Source of the DNA: Kriegella sp963975415
GTDB lineage: Bacteria; Bacteroidota; Bacteroidia; Flavobacteriales; Flavobacteriaceae
Assembly: GCF_963975415.1 (NCBI RefSeq)
Contig: NZ_CAXBGN010000003.1
Span: forward strand, 558,001 to 622,000
DNA length: 64,000 nt
Direction: 5' to 3'
Shown: in pieces, positions 6,957 to 15,697 of the stretch
Position numbering within the stretch: position 1 is the first letter of the stretch
Layout: each line of letters begins with the position of its first letter
Made by a program: the position numbers and the translations under genes
Notes under the pieces: generated by a model
Told to the model about the DNA's origin: nothing
What the model saw: the letters and a program-made list of their open reading frames with translations, nothing else
Database searches by the model: none

Positions 6957-9671
6957 ATGAAAAAATCACAGTTGCGCATTTCAATGGCGTTAAGTGTGTT
7001 GGTCTTTGTTTCCGCCTGTACTGGGGAAAAGAAACCGGCGCCGGCGTTGACATATACTGAAGGTACACCAAGGGTTCAAATACCGTTGAGTCCGGAAGAT
7101 TCACAAAAGCATATTCAACTGCCCGAAGGGTTTACCGCCGAGTTGTTTGCTGCCGAACCGAACATAATTAACCCGATTGCCTTTACTTGGGATGAAAGGG
7201 GAAGACTTTGGGTGGTACAATCGAAAGACTACCCCCATGGTTTAAGTAATGACGTGGGCGGTGACCGTATTACCATTTGTGAAGATACCGATGGTGATGG
7301 GGAGGCCGATAAGTTTATCGATTTTGCGACCGATCAGAGCTTGTCTACAGGAATTACCGTGGTCAAAGGTGGGGTTATTGTGGCACAGGCACCGGAGATG
7401 GTGTTTTTACAAGATACCGATGGTGATGATAAAATGGACAAACGCACGGTACTTTTCGATGGGTTCGGTACTTTTGATACCCATGCCGGCCCTTCCAGCC
7501 TGCGGTATGGTCTCGATAATGCGATTTGGGGATCCGTAGGATATTCGGGTTTTGAAAATCAATTCAACGGAGCTCCCGTTAATTTTAAAATGGGGGTTTA
7601 TCGCTTCGGAAAAGACGGCTCTTTTTTAGAACCTGTAGGCCAATTTAATAACAACACTTGGGGATTGGGATTCAACGAAAATTTTGAAATCTTCGGGTCA
7701 ACGGCAAACAATAATCACTGTTGTTATGTGGGTATTCCTCTAAAACATTATGATTATTTGGGGAAAATGCCCTCGTGGGCACAAAATGCCGACTTTATTC
7801 AAGGGCATTATGAAATAACTCCTGTAGATACCATTCCCTTGCAACAGGTTGATGTTCGGGGAGGCTATACGGCTGCTTCGGGAGCTAATTTTTACACCGC
7901 ACGAAATTATCCCGAGCAATATCAAAATCAGATGTATGTTAGCGAACCCACAGGTCATTTGGTACATATCGCCAAAATAATTAAAGATGGAGCAGGCTAT
8001 AAAGAAGTAGACGGGGGCAACATTTTTGCCAGTACCGATGCATGGACAGCCCCTGTTTTTGCAGAGACAGGTCCTGATGGTAATATTTGGGTAGCCGACT
8101 GGTACAATCCTGTAATTCAGCATAATCCTGATAAACGTGGAATGGAAAATCAAATATGGAATGCGGACAAGGGGGAGGGAAATGCCCATATCAATAAACT
8201 TCGAGACTATGGCCACGGTCGTATCTATATCATAAGATATAAAGATGCGGATGAATCGGAAATCGAAAAATTGGAAAGAGGTGATGACCAGACTTTGTTG
8301 GCCGCATTGCAAAGTGATAATATGTTCTGGCGAACTACCGCGCAACGCTTGATCGTAGAGGATAAAAGAACGGCATTGATCCCCGAGCTTATTGCCTTGG
8401 TGGAAGATGACGGCAAGACCGACAAAAATGGTTTGAATACCGGTGCGTTGCATGCACTTTGGACACTTGACGGTCTAGGCGCTTTGAATGGATCGAACGC
8501 TAGCGCCGATGCGGCAGTTGTCGCGGCGTTGTCGAGCAGCTCTTATGCAGTTAAGAGAGCTGCCATTTCATTATTGCCCGAAACGGTAGAAGGAAGTACA
8601 CTTTTGGCAAAATCAGGACTTTTAACTGATGCCGACATTCAGGTGCGATTAGCAGCAGTGTTGAAGGCGGCAGAATTGCCCGAATCAGGTGAACTGTATA
8701 CTGAGATGGAAAAAGTATCGAAAGACCCTTCCAATGTTGATGACAAATGGTTGAAAGCCGCCACCAAGATTTATTTTAGGGAGCTTGATTATGAAACGGT
8801 CGCTGCTGCTTCGGTCGATATTTTAGTGCCTTCGGCAGCAGATAAGAAAGTGGAATGGCGCTACACCGAAGATCGACCGGCTGATGATTGGATGTCTACT
8901 AGCTTTAACGATACCTCATGGAAGAAAGGGGAGTCCCTTTTCGGTAGTACCAATACTGAAGAGACCAAAACAAAATGGACTTCAAAAAATATATGGTTAA
9001 GACGCACAGTGACTATTTCGGAAGAACTGACCGAACCGGTACTTAAGATTTCTCATGATGACGATTACGAAGTCTTTGTAAATGGTTCCCTCTTGATGGA
9101 AGAAAAGGGAGCTAGTGGAGATTATAAATATTTAAGGCTAAACGAAGATAAGGGCAAGCTATTTAAAAAGGGTGAGAACGTAATTGCGGTACATTGCCGA
9201 AACACGGGCGGGGAGCAATATATTGACCTTGGTATCGGAAAAATCGGGAAAATCAAGGCCGATGTTACCCTGACCTTGAATACAGTGAGTCAAGAAATGG
9301 CGTTCGATAAGAAAATCCTACATGCCAAGGCGGGTCAAACCATCGAAATCAAGTTGAACAACAAAGATCAAATGCCCCATAATCTTGTAGTGGTGCAAAA
9401 AGATAATTTAGAATTTTTTGGCCCTTTAGTCGATAGTTTTGTAACCAAACCGGAAGCTGAAGAGATGGGCTACGTTCCCAATTCTCGATATGTTTTGGGA
9501 GCAACGGAGATGCTGGGTCCGGGTGAATCGGGATCGGTAATTATCAAACTACCTGATACCCCGGGTCGCTATCCATTTGTCTGTACATTTCCTGGCCATT
9601 GGAGAATGATGCAGGGCGAAATTATTGTAACCGCCCCAGCGTCTGATGGTTCAGGCGATACCGACGTTTAG
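6957..9671 (+). CDS. PVC-type dehydrogenase-like lipoprotein with C-terminal blue-copper (auracyanin-like) domain
   Basis: A 904-residue lipoprotein (lipobox VSAC near residue 21). The N-terminal half is the beta-propeller of the membrane-bound dehydrogenase family, starting at about residue 50 with LPEGFTAELFAAEPNI. It carries two Asp-rich DTDGDG/DTDGDD loops that resemble calcium-binding motifs. A helical HEAT-like stretch (about 440-590) and a galactose-binding-like jelly roll (about 620-760) follow. The last 110 residues form a cupredoxin with type-1 copper ligands: His in MPHNLVVV, then Cys, His and Met in VCTFPGHWRMM. No CxxCH heme motif is present, although many relatives end in cytochrome c. 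Electrons from periplasmic sugar or alcohol oxidation may pass to the copper site. Substrate unknown. Confidence 0.82.
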   Translation: MKKSQLRISMALSVLVFVSACTGEKKPAPALTYTEGTPRVQIPLSPEDSQKHIQLPEGFTAELFAAEPNIINPIAFTWDERGRLWVVQSKDYPHGLSNDVGGDRITICEDTDGDGEADKFIDFATDQSLSTGITVVKGGVIVAQAPEMVFLQDTDGDDKMDKRTVLFDGFGTFDTHAGPSSLRYGLDNAIWGSVGYSGFENQFNGAPVNFKMGVYRFGKDGSFLEPVGQFNNNTWGLGFNENFEIFGSTANNNHCCYVGIPLKHYDYLGKMPSWAQNADFIQGHYEITPVDTIPLQQVDVRGGYTAASGANFYTARNYPEQYQNQMYVSEPTGHLVHIAKIIKDGAGYKEVDGGNIFASTDAWTAPVFAETGPDGNIWVADWYNPVIQHNPDKRGMENQIWNADKGEGNAHINKLRDYGHGRIYIIRYKDADESEIEKLERGDDQTLLAALQSDNMFWRTTAQRLIVEDKRTALIPELIALVEDDGKTDKNGLNTGALHALWTLDGLGALNGSNASADAAVVAALSSSSYAVKRAAISLLPETVEGSTLLAKSGLLTDADIQVRLAAVLKAAELPESGELYTEMEKVSKDPSNVDDKWLKAATKIYFRELDYETVAAASVDILVPSAADKKVEWRYTEDRPADDWMSTSFNDTSWKKGESLFGSTNTEETKTKWTSKNIWLRRTVTISEELTEPVLKISHDDDYEVFVNGSLLMEEKGASGDYKYLRLNEDKGKLFKKGENVIAVHCRNTGGEQYIDLGIGKIGKIKADVTLTLNTVSQEMAFDKKILHAKAGQTIEIKLNNKDQMPHNLVVVQKDNLEFFGPLVDSFVTKPEAEEMGYVPNSRYVLGATEMLGPGESGSVIIKLPDTPGRYPFVCTFPGHWRMMQGEIIVTAPASDGSGDTDV

Positions 9672-9723
9672 ATCCGATTGAAATTACGCAAGTAAACATT
9701 ATAGAACAGTAAATTAGTATAAA

Positions 9724-10485
9724 ATGAAGAAAATAACGATTGTTTTGGTGCTATTGGGAATGGTATTTGGATGCAAGGCCCAAAAATTACCGAAGGCTTA
9801 TAAAACGAATAAGTCGGAAGGCCACTTTGTGGCCGCCAAGAAGAATGCCCTTAAGATCGCGGTGACAGGCGGTGGCGGTTCCCATGATTTTTTAAAATTC
9901 TTTGGTATAGCCGATGGGGAAATCTTAAGTGAAAACGGAAGCAATACCGTAATTTATACCCAAGATGTTGAGGAGATGGGGGCTTTAGTGCCCGCAGTTG
10001 ATGTGTTGATGCTGACAAATAACCAACCTTTGGACGGTACGGCGAAAAACGCCATTTTCAATCAAGTAAACGAAGGAAAATTGAACATGATGATTTATCA
10101 CCCCAGTACGTGGTACAATTGGGAAGATTGGCCGGAGTACAACAAACAATTGGTTGGTGGTGGCTCCCGCTCACACGAGAAACTACAGGAATTTGAAGTC
10201 ATCGTAACGAAGCCCAACCACCCGATAATGAAAGGTGTTCCTGCCAAGTTTAGAATAGTCGATGAATTGTACCGTTGGGAAAAGGATCCCGAAGGTACTG
10301 ATATTGAAGTTCTCGCTGTGGGCAAAGGTTTGGAATCGGGCGAAGAGTTTCCAGTGGTATGGATTGTAAAACATTCCAAAGCAAAGATTATCGGAAATAC
10401 CCTAGGGCATGATGAACGGGCTCACGGCCTTAAAGCGTATCAGACACTACTTAAAAACAGTTTGGACTGGGTTAAAAAGAAGTAA
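9724..10485 (+). CDS. ThuA-domain lipoprotein
   Basis: A 253-residue protein with a lipoprotein signal (MKKITIVLVLLGMVFGCKA). The mature part is a ThuA-like, class-I-glutamine-amidotransferase-fold domain: ALKIAVTGGGGSHDF at the first strand, DVLMLTNNQPL, MIYHPSTWYNW, and the C-terminal GNTLGHDERAH and LLKNSLDWV. ThuA proteins are linked to trehalose and other sugar utilization, and in Bacteroidota and Planctomycetes they often sit beside dehydrogenase-like proteins such as the preceding gene (52-bp gap). The biochemical activity is not settled; it is probably a partner in periplasmic sugar processing. Confidence 0.85.
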   Translation: MKKITIVLVLLGMVFGCKAQKLPKAYKTNKSEGHFVAAKKNALKIAVTGGGGSHDFLKFFGIADGEILSENGSNTVIYTQDVEEMGALVPAVDVLMLTNNQPLDGTAKNAIFNQVNEGKLNMMIYHPSTWYNWEDWPEYNKQLVGGGSRSHEKLQEFEVIVTKPNHPIMKGVPAKFRIVDELYRWEKDPEGTDIEVLAVGKGLESGEEFPVVWIVKHSKAKIIGNTLGHDERAHGLKAYQTLLKNSLDWVKKK

Positions 10486-10558
10486 GGGAAAGGTGTTAAA
10501 TAGTTGTGTACAATCTCCAGAATTATTAAATTACATCAATAGTAATAATATTGGTGTT

Positions 10559-10813
10559 ATGGGAGTGGTTAGAAAATCGATTACGTTTACGGAACAACAG
10601 GATGATTGGATAAAGAAACAGGTAGAACAAGGAGACTTCACGAACGATAGTGAATATATAAGGCATTTAGTCAGAACACATCAGGCCAGTCAACAAGACC
10701 TTATCGAATTGGAAATGGCACTCGAAGAAGGGCTAATGAGTGGAGTGAGTGATAAAAGCGTTGAAGATATTTGGAAAGAAACGGAATTACGATACGGCAA
10801 AAAGAATGGCTAA
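10559..10813 (+). CDS. ParD/CopG-family antitoxin
   Basis: An 84-residue protein starting at the ATG at 10559. The N-terminal RKSITFTEQQDDWIKKQV is a ribbon-helix-helix DNA-binding segment, with FTNDSEYIRHLVR as the second helix, typical of ParD antitoxins. The C-terminal half is acidic and helical, expected to wrap the toxin. Its stop codon overlaps the start of the ParE-like gene by 8 bp (ATGGCTAA at 10806), indicating translational coupling. It should repress its own promoter and neutralise the toxin. Confidence 0.85.
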   Translation: MGVVRKSITFTEQQDDWIKKQVEQGDFTNDSEYIRHLVRTHQASQQDLIELEMALEEGLMSGVSDKSVEDIWKETELRYGKKNG

Positions 10814-11117
10814 ATACCTTCTCAGTAAGAGTGCTGTAGCGGATATCGAAAAAATTGCCGATTACACTATTTCGAATTTTGGATTGAACCAAGCTCGTTT
10901 GTATAGAGATGGTCTTATTTCTTGTTTTCAATACTTGACCGAACGACCGGAGATCGGAAGACCTTATTTGCATAAGGATGCAATACTGCTGCTTCGCTAT
11001 AGATGTAAAGCACATATCGTTTTTTTTAAAAGAACAAGTGCCGGAATTTTAATCGTTCGTATTTTGGGCGAAAGAATGGATTTTAATAGACACCTTTCAA
11101 GTCTTAATAAACTATGA
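10806..11117 (+). CDS. ParE/RelE-superfamily toxin
   Basis: A 103-residue protein with the ParE-type layout: LSKSAVADIEKIADYTISNFG as the N-terminal helix pair, YLTERPEIGRPY, then the C-terminal strand pattern HIVFFKRTSAGILIVRILGERMD. ParE toxins inhibit DNA gyrase; RelE relatives cleave mRNA, and the sequence fits ParE better because of the RILG.RMD ending. The start at 10806 overlaps the antitoxin stop, and the stop overlaps the start of a small membrane-protein ORF (ATGA at 11114). Confidence 0.85.
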   Translation: MAKYLLSKSAVADIEKIADYTISNFGLNQARLYRDGLISCFQYLTERPEIGRPYLHKDAILLLRYRCKAHIVFFKRTSAGILIVRILGERMDFNRHLSSLNKL

Positions 11118-11293
11118 TTATGAAAAGACTCAAAATTACTGCACGTAACAGAAATTGGTTTTTTGTATCAATGCTTTTGACCTTATTGGGCTACTTTTTA
11201 TATTTGGAACATATGATGCTCATAGGTATGGGTTGCCTCCTTTTTATTTTAGCAGATGTCTTGGCCGATAGTAAACTTTCAAAGTCTAAATAA
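11114..11293 (+). CDS. Small membrane protein overlapping the toxin gene
   Basis: A 59-residue ORF whose ATG overlaps the toxin stop codon (ATGA). After a basic N-terminus (MIMKRLKITARNRN) there are two hydrophobic segments, about residues 15-30 and 34-50, separated by a short polar turn with EHMM. It ends in a polar tail. I do not recognise a family. The 4-bp overlap suggests it is co-translated with ParE, but the annotation rests only on the open frame, the overlap and the membrane-like composition. Confidence 0.5.
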   Translation: MIMKRLKITARNRNWFFVSMLLTLLGYFLYLEHMMLIGMGCLLFILADVLADSKLSKSK

Positions 11294-11342
11294 ACGATGA
11301 CCCTGATGTTACTTTTCGAGCAGTGAAAATCTCGGTGACACG

Positions 11343-12809
11343 CTACAATCGGTCCGTATTAAAAGGTGATGTCGGTACATCACCTTTTATTTTTTTATCC
11401 ACAACTTCCTTTAATTCTTGAATAATATGGGTATAGTCTGGGTTTAAAGCAAGGTTGTTAAATTCTTGTGGGTCTTTAGAGTGATCGTACAGTTCGGTTC
11501 CAAGTTCCCCCTTGTTCCAATCCGTATACCGCCATCTATCGGTTCTTAGGCTTCTTCCCATAAAGGGTTTTCCATCACCAGGTCTTAGGATTTGGGTAAA
11601 GGCCTTCCCTTCCCATTTTAGCTTCGGATTATCGAGTAAGGGAACCAAATTTCGGCCATCTTGTTCCCCGCGAATCTTTAAATTGCAAAGTGCCGCAATG
11701 GTCGGATAGATATCGACGAATTCGACAATTTGGTCACTTTTTATACCGTTCCCTTTAGCATTTGGATTGTAAATAATCAAAGGTGCATTCGCAGACTCTT
11801 CAAAAAGGGTACGTTTTTGCCAAATTCCGTTATGCTCCCCTAGATGATAGCCATGATCACTCCATAATACGATGATGGTATTATCGGCAAGACCTTCTTC
11901 AGTGAGCGTATTCAAGATTTTTCCTATTTGTGCGTCTACAAAAGAGACACTGGCATAATAGGCTTGCATGGCTTCTATGCAAACGGCTTTGTTCAAGCCA
12001 TAATTTGAAATGGGATTGTTATGGGCAAAAGCGGCAGCAGGCATATCAAGTCTGTCATCCAAGGGAAAAATGGGTAATTGCAATGAATCGATCGGGTATA
12101 GGTCGAAATAACGTTTTGGGGCTACATACGGTGTGTGGGGTCTAAAAAATCCGACACCAAGAAAAAAGGGACTGTTCTTCTTCTTTTTAAGTAATTCAAT
12201 TGTAATATCAGCGGTCATGCCATCGGTCTGTTCCGCATCTTTTCCATCGGCTTTTAGCCAGCTAAGCGCCGCGCTTATCTTTTTATGGGGTTCGGTATTG
12301 GTAATAAGGTTTTCTTCCTCTGTATCTCGACCCTTGGGGTTAAAAACTTCGTCCCATGATTGGGGGTCGTCCAATCCATTAGTGCCAATACCTGCAGGTA
12401 CATCGTAGTGGTAGAGTTTGCCAACTCTTCCAGTCCACCAACCGTTTTCTCGGAAAAGCTGGGGAAGTGTAACGACATCAGGTACTTCATCTCGAAAATG
12501 TCGGTCTAAATCATATACTTTTATGACATCAGGGCGCAACCCCGTAAGCACCGAGGCCCTGGTCGGGTTGCACAAAGGAAGTTGGCAATACGCATTGTTG
12601 AATTGAACACCCATGGCTGCCAACCGGTCGAAATTCGGGGTTTTGGCCAACGGATTATCATAGCTATTGACTTTTGAAGCAAGATCGTCAACGGCAATGA
12701 ATAGAATATTCGGTCTATGGTCGGTAACGGTGTCGCATCGAGTTGATATTATGCTACACACCACAATCAACACAATTAACTGAAATCTTTTATTCAAATG
12801 AAAAGTCAT
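11343..12809 (-). CDS. Exported sulfatase (type I, iduronate-2-sulfatase-like)
   Basis: The start at 12809 gives a 488-residue protein with an N-terminal hydrophobic export signal; an ATG at 12851 would add 14 residues. The sulfatase signature C-x-P-x-R is present as CNPTRAS with Cys80, the residue converted to formylglycine by an anaerobic or FGE-type maturase. Metal-binding residues are in FIAVDDL and in WSDHGYHLGEH. The sequence resembles iduronate-2-sulfatase-like members that act on sulfated glycans. It is a lone gene on the minus strand, convergent with parDE and divergent from yihY. The lipobox is poor (Arg before Cys), so a cleaved signal is more likely than lipidation. Confidence 0.9.
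   Translation of the reverse strand: MTFHLNKRFQLIVLIVVCSIISTRCDTVTDHRPNILFIAVDDLASKVNSYDNPLAKTPNFDRLAAMGVQFNNAYCQLPLCNPTRASVLTGLRPDVIKVYDLDRHFRDEVPDVVTLPQLFRENGWWTGRVGKLYHYDVPAGIGTNGLDDPQSWDEVFNPKGRDTEEENLITNTEPHKKISAALSWLKADGKDAEQTDGMTADITIELLKKKKNSPFFLGVGFFRPHTPYVAPKRYFDLYPIDSLQLPIFPLDDRLDMPAAAFAHNNPISNYGLNKAVCIEAMQAYYASVSFVDAQIGKILNTLTEEGLADNTIIVLWSDHGYHLGEHNGIWQKRTLFEESANAPLIIYNPNAKGNGIKSDQIVEFVDIYPTIAALCNLKIRGEQDGRNLVPLLDNPKLKWEGKAFTQILRPGDGKPFMGRSLRTDRWRYTDWNKGELGTELYDHSKDPQEFNNLALNPDYTHIIQELKEVVDKKIKGDVPTSPFNTDRL
11361..11395 (+). terminator. Terminator for the parDE transcript, nested in the sulfatase 3' coding end
   Basis: The perfect 12-bp stem AAAAGGTGATGT (11361-11372) / ACATCACCTTTT (11377-11388) has a 4-base loop and is followed by ATTTTTTTA on the + strand. 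It lies inside the last codons of the convergent sulfatase gene, so the same DNA encodes the C-terminal residues KGDVPTSPF of that protein. Confidence 0.75.
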
Positions 12810-13014
12810 GGTTACTATTGAAGCCTTAAGATAAAACTTTTTCAAAAACACAATGCTCTGATTTTGTAAGACCTAAATGATTATCCTAAGAAAAATTTAA
12901 GTGCTTGTTGCAAATTTCGGACGGGCCGTATGAGATACTCCTTTTATTTCGAACAATAATTATCGCAATACGATTAAAGAATTAAAGCGGGTACTGTACA
13001 TTTAGTTAAAATCT

Positions 13015-13947
13015 ATGGCTATGGAGGGTGATACTCGCTCAAAATTCAAATTTTCCGACTTTCCATCTTTGATAGTTGATACCTACAAAGCATGGGATGC
13101 CGATGACCCATTTCGGCTTAGTGCCGTGGTCGCATATTACGCCGTACTCTCACTACCCGGACTTTTGGTAATTATTATCAATCTTGTTGGTTCGGTCTGG
13201 GGCGTTGAAATTGTTCAAGGGCAATTGACAAACGAAATTTCCGGGGCTTTGGGAAGAGATGCCGCCGACGCCATTCAAACGATGATGATAGAAACACAAA
13301 ATAACGGCAAAAGTACCATCGCCACCATCTTGGGTATAGGAACCTTGATTTTCGGGGCCACCGGGGTTTTTTATCATTTACAGTTGTCTCTAAATCAAAT
13401 ATGGAAAATTAAACCCGATACCAATGCAAGTATAAAAAAAATGTTTTTAGATAGGGCACGAAGTTTTGCCTTTATACTCGCCATCGGTTTTCTAATGCTG
13501 GTCAGTTTTTTGATGACTACGGCTATTTCTGTCTTGAATAACTACATACGCAGTATATTGCCCGATGCTATCGTGTATATCGCCTATGCGATCGATATCG
13601 TAGTATCCGTGGGCATTATAACCGTGCTTTTTGCATTAATTTTTAGATACTTGCCCGATGCGAAAATACGCTGGAAAACAGTTTGGATCGGCTCGTTGAT
13701 AACATCAATTCTCTTCGTATTTGGTAAATTTCTTTTGGGAGTATACTTCGGAGAGGCCAACCCGGGTTCTACGTATGGTGCTGCCGGAACCATAGTTTTA
13801 ATACTGCTTTGGGTTTCGTATTCGTGTCTTATATTGTTCTTTGGCGCTGAATTTACATGGGTATATGCAAAAAGGTATGGGCTTGGTATCGAACCGAGTT
13901 CTATAGCGCAGAAAGTTGTGGCCAAAAATGGTAAAACGGAAGTGTAA
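13015..13947 (+). CDS. YihY/BrkB-family inner-membrane protein
   Basis: A 310-residue integral membrane protein. The N-terminal region has the family motif FRLSAVVAYYAVLSLPGLLVII around residue 38, followed by GATGVFYHLQLSLNQIW and, near the C-terminus, GSTYGAAGTIVLILLWVSYSC. About six hydrophobic segments are visible. Family members were once called ribonuclease BN, but the role is unproven; they are treated as envelope or transport proteins. It starts a stretch of stress-type genes and precedes the PA2169/ferritin pair on the same strand. Confidence 0.9.
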   Translation: MAMEGDTRSKFKFSDFPSLIVDTYKAWDADDPFRLSAVVAYYAVLSLPGLLVIIINLVGSVWGVEIVQGQLTNEISGALGRDAADAIQTMMIETQNNGKSTIATILGIGTLIFGATGVFYHLQLSLNQIWKIKPDTNASIKKMFLDRARSFAFILAIGFLMLVSFLMTTAISVLNNYIRSILPDAIVYIAYAIDIVVSVGIITVLFALIFRYLPDAKIRWKTVWIGSLITSILFVFGKFLLGVYFGEANPGSTYGAAGTIVLILLWVSYSCLILFFGAEFTWVYAKRYGLGIEPSSIAQKVVAKNGKTEV

Positions 13948-14037
13948 CAACCCAATCGTCGAAATGTAGCCATCAAATGCTATTCAAATGAATCAATGAT
14001 ATATTCGATTGAAACCGAAATTGAACAGGTATAGGAA

Positions 14038-14045
14038 TAACTTTG
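14038..14045 (+). promoter_or_regulatory. Possible Bacteroidota -7 promoter element
   Basis: TAACTTTG matches the Bacteroidota consensus TAnnTTTG exactly and lies 26 bp before the start of the PA2169-type gene. TTG triplets occur upstream at 14009 and 14021, but neither is ideally spaced for a -33 element, so the call is tentative. Confidence 0.4.
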
Positions 14046-14070
14046 AAAATGGTTTTTAAAGGTGTGTAAA

Positions 14071-14532
14071 ATGGAAAAATATACAGAAGTAATCGGTCGA
14101 AAACTGAATGCTATTCTAGAAAAAACATACGATGCCGAGAAAGGATTCGGCAAAGCGGCAGAGAACTGTGAGGTAAGGTCATTGGCGACTTGGTTCAATG
14201 AAAGAGCCTTAGACCGCCATCGTTTTATAAATGAACTTAAAAGAGAGATCAATGCTTTTGGTGAAGGCTATAAAGATAATGGAACGTTGGCCGGAGACGC
14301 GCACCGCACTTGGATGGACATCAAATCACTTTTTTCAAAAGATCATGCCGAGGCGATGCTAGAGGAAGCGATTCGTGGTGAGAAAGTAGCATTGGAGGAA
14401 TACAAAGAAGTATTGAAAGAAAAAGACTTACCCCGGTCGACAATCGCTTTGTTGACTTCTCAAATGGCTCAAATCGACTACGGACTCGCTTTGATTATGG
14501 GGGTGAAAGATTTAGACTATGAAAAGCAATAA
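14071..14532 (+). CDS. PA2169/DUF2383-family four-helix-bundle protein
   Basis: A 153-residue helical protein starting MEKYTEVIGRKLNAILEKTYDAEKGF, then AHRTWMDIKSLF in the third helix and EEYKEVLKEKDLP before the last helix. These are the signatures of the PA2169 family, ferritin-like bundles of unknown function that often sit with stress genes. The start is the ATG at 14071; a GTG at 14062 is less likely. A ferritin gene follows after 18 bp, so the two are probably co-transcribed. A paralog lies at 22386-22835. Confidence 0.88.
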   Translation: MEKYTEVIGRKLNAILEKTYDAEKGFGKAAENCEVRSLATWFNERALDRHRFINELKREINAFGEGYKDNGTLAGDAHRTWMDIKSLFSKDHAEAMLEEAIRGEKVALEEYKEVLKEKDLPRSTIALLTSQMAQIDYGLALIMGVKDLDYEKQ

Positions 14533-14550
14533 GTAACAGATAATAAAAAC

Positions 14551-15093
14551 ATGAAAACAAAACGAATTTCAGATGCTTTGGAAAAAGCCTTGAACGATCA
14601 GATGACACGGGAAGCCTTTCAGGCCCAGGTATATCTTTCATATGCCTCATGGGCAGAAGTAAATGGCTTTCCTGGTATTTCAGAATTTCTGTACGGCCAC
14701 ATGAATGAAGAACGGGAACATATGTTCAAAATTTTAAAGTACATCAATGATCGGGGCGGAAGTACCAAAATAGAAGCGATCAAGGCACCACCCGAAAATC
14801 CTAAAAATATCGAAGACTGCTTAAAAAAAATCTTAAAGCATGAAATCGATAATTCGGAACAAATTGACAAAATTGTGAATCTTGCACATAAAGAAAAAGA
14901 CTGGGCCACTTTTAGTTTTGCCCAGTGGTTCGTTCAAGAGCAAATCGAGGAAGAAACCTTGATCAACGGTGTCATCGACAAATATTCATTGGCCACTAAA
15001 AAGGGTGAAGGAAACCTCAATCTTTATGAAATGGATAAAGATTTGGCCAAGGCGCCCCAAGAGGCCGTGATTCCTCGAGATGAAGAAATCTAG
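14551..15093 (+). CDS. Ferritin-like iron-storage protein
   Basis: A 180-residue non-heme bacterial ferritin. The iron-site carboxylates are recognisable: Glu in MTREAFQAQVYL, EEREHM in the second helix and VQEQIEEE in the fourth helix, with WAEVNGFPGISEFLYGHM between them matching the bacterial Ftn pattern. It oxidises Fe(II) and stores Fe(III) in a 24-mer cage. The tail after about residue 160 is longer and more acidic than in Escherichia coli FtnA. It lies 18 bp after the PA2169-type gene and is followed by a clear terminator. Confidence 0.92.
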   Translation: MKTKRISDALEKALNDQMTREAFQAQVYLSYASWAEVNGFPGISEFLYGHMNEEREHMFKILKYINDRGGSTKIEAIKAPPENPKNIEDCLKKILKHEIDNSEQIDKIVNLAHKEKDWATFSFAQWFVQEQIEEETLINGVIDKYSLATKKGEGNLNLYEMDKDLAKAPQEAVIPRDEEI

Positions 15094-15121
15094 CGTTGAC
15101 GCTGGTTGGAAGAAATAAGAA

Positions 15122-15165
15122 AAAGGAGGCCATTAGAATGCAGATGCGTTTAAATGGCCTCCTTT
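15122..15165 (+). terminator. Terminator after the ferritin gene
   Basis: A 13-bp perfect stem AAAGGAGGCCATT (15122-15134) / AATGGCCTCCTTT (15153-15165) around an 18-base loop lies 29 bp past the ferritin stop. The T-tract is short, so termination may be moderate. Confidence 0.7.
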
Positions 15166-15202
15166 CTACTTCTATGTAATTTCGCTGAATTGCAACTAAA
15201 CA

Positions 15203-15235
15203 ACAAAAAAAGTCCCCAACCAAAGTCGGGGACTT
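15203..15235 (-). terminator. Terminator of the minus-strand csbD-like gene
   Basis: Read on the minus strand, AAGTCCCC (15235-15228) pairs with GGGGACTT (15217-15210) and runs into seven T residues (15209-15203). It lies 28 bp past the CsbD-like stop. Confidence 0.75.
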
Positions 15236-15262
15236 AAATCAACACCAATCAAAAAATGGTTG

Positions 15263-15448
15263 CTACCATTCTTCGATTTCTCTTTTAAGTTCTTCTTTCT
15301 TTTTTCCGGTTTTTTCTTGTAACCGTCCTAGCATTTCATCGAACTTTCCTTCGGCAAAAGTGGTATCGTTGTCGGTAACATCACCATATTTTTGTTTGAA
15401 CTTACCTTTGATTTGTTTCCATTTGCCTTCTAATTGATCACTATTCAT
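15263..15448 (-). CDS. CsbD-family stress protein
   Basis: A 61-residue protein, MNSDQLEGKWKQIKGKFKQ at the N-terminus and LGRLQEKTGKKKEELKREI at the C-terminus, matching the short CsbD/YjbJ family. Family members are induced by general stress or osmotic shock and have no known enzymatic role. It is highly charged, lacks a signal peptide and is transcribed against its neighbours with its own terminator. Confidence 0.92.
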   Translation of the reverse strand: MNSDQLEGKWKQIKGKFKQKYGDVTDNDTTFAEGKFDEMLGRLQEKTGKKKEELKREIEEW

Positions 15449-15697
15449 AGTTTCTAATATTTTGGGTTAATAAATTAATAATTACTTCCTCTAAAGTATT
15501 CGTTTATTGCCGCATTGGTTAACTGTTTCACGCTGATTTTTGACGTGATTAAGTCCTTGTAAACAACTTGCAAAAAGAAGTTTTGAAAGTATTTTTTTGG
15601 GGTAATAATTGCCTTGAATGCATTAAATCTTTCTTTTGGTTTTTGATAATATTTGAGGTGAAAATGAAACACTATTTTTTAATCTAAATTTTCAACG

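Noticed and set aside
7681..7760. HCC motif in the dehydrogenase-like lipoprotein as a heme site
   Set aside because: HCCYVGI lacks the CxxCH pattern needed for c-type heme attachment.
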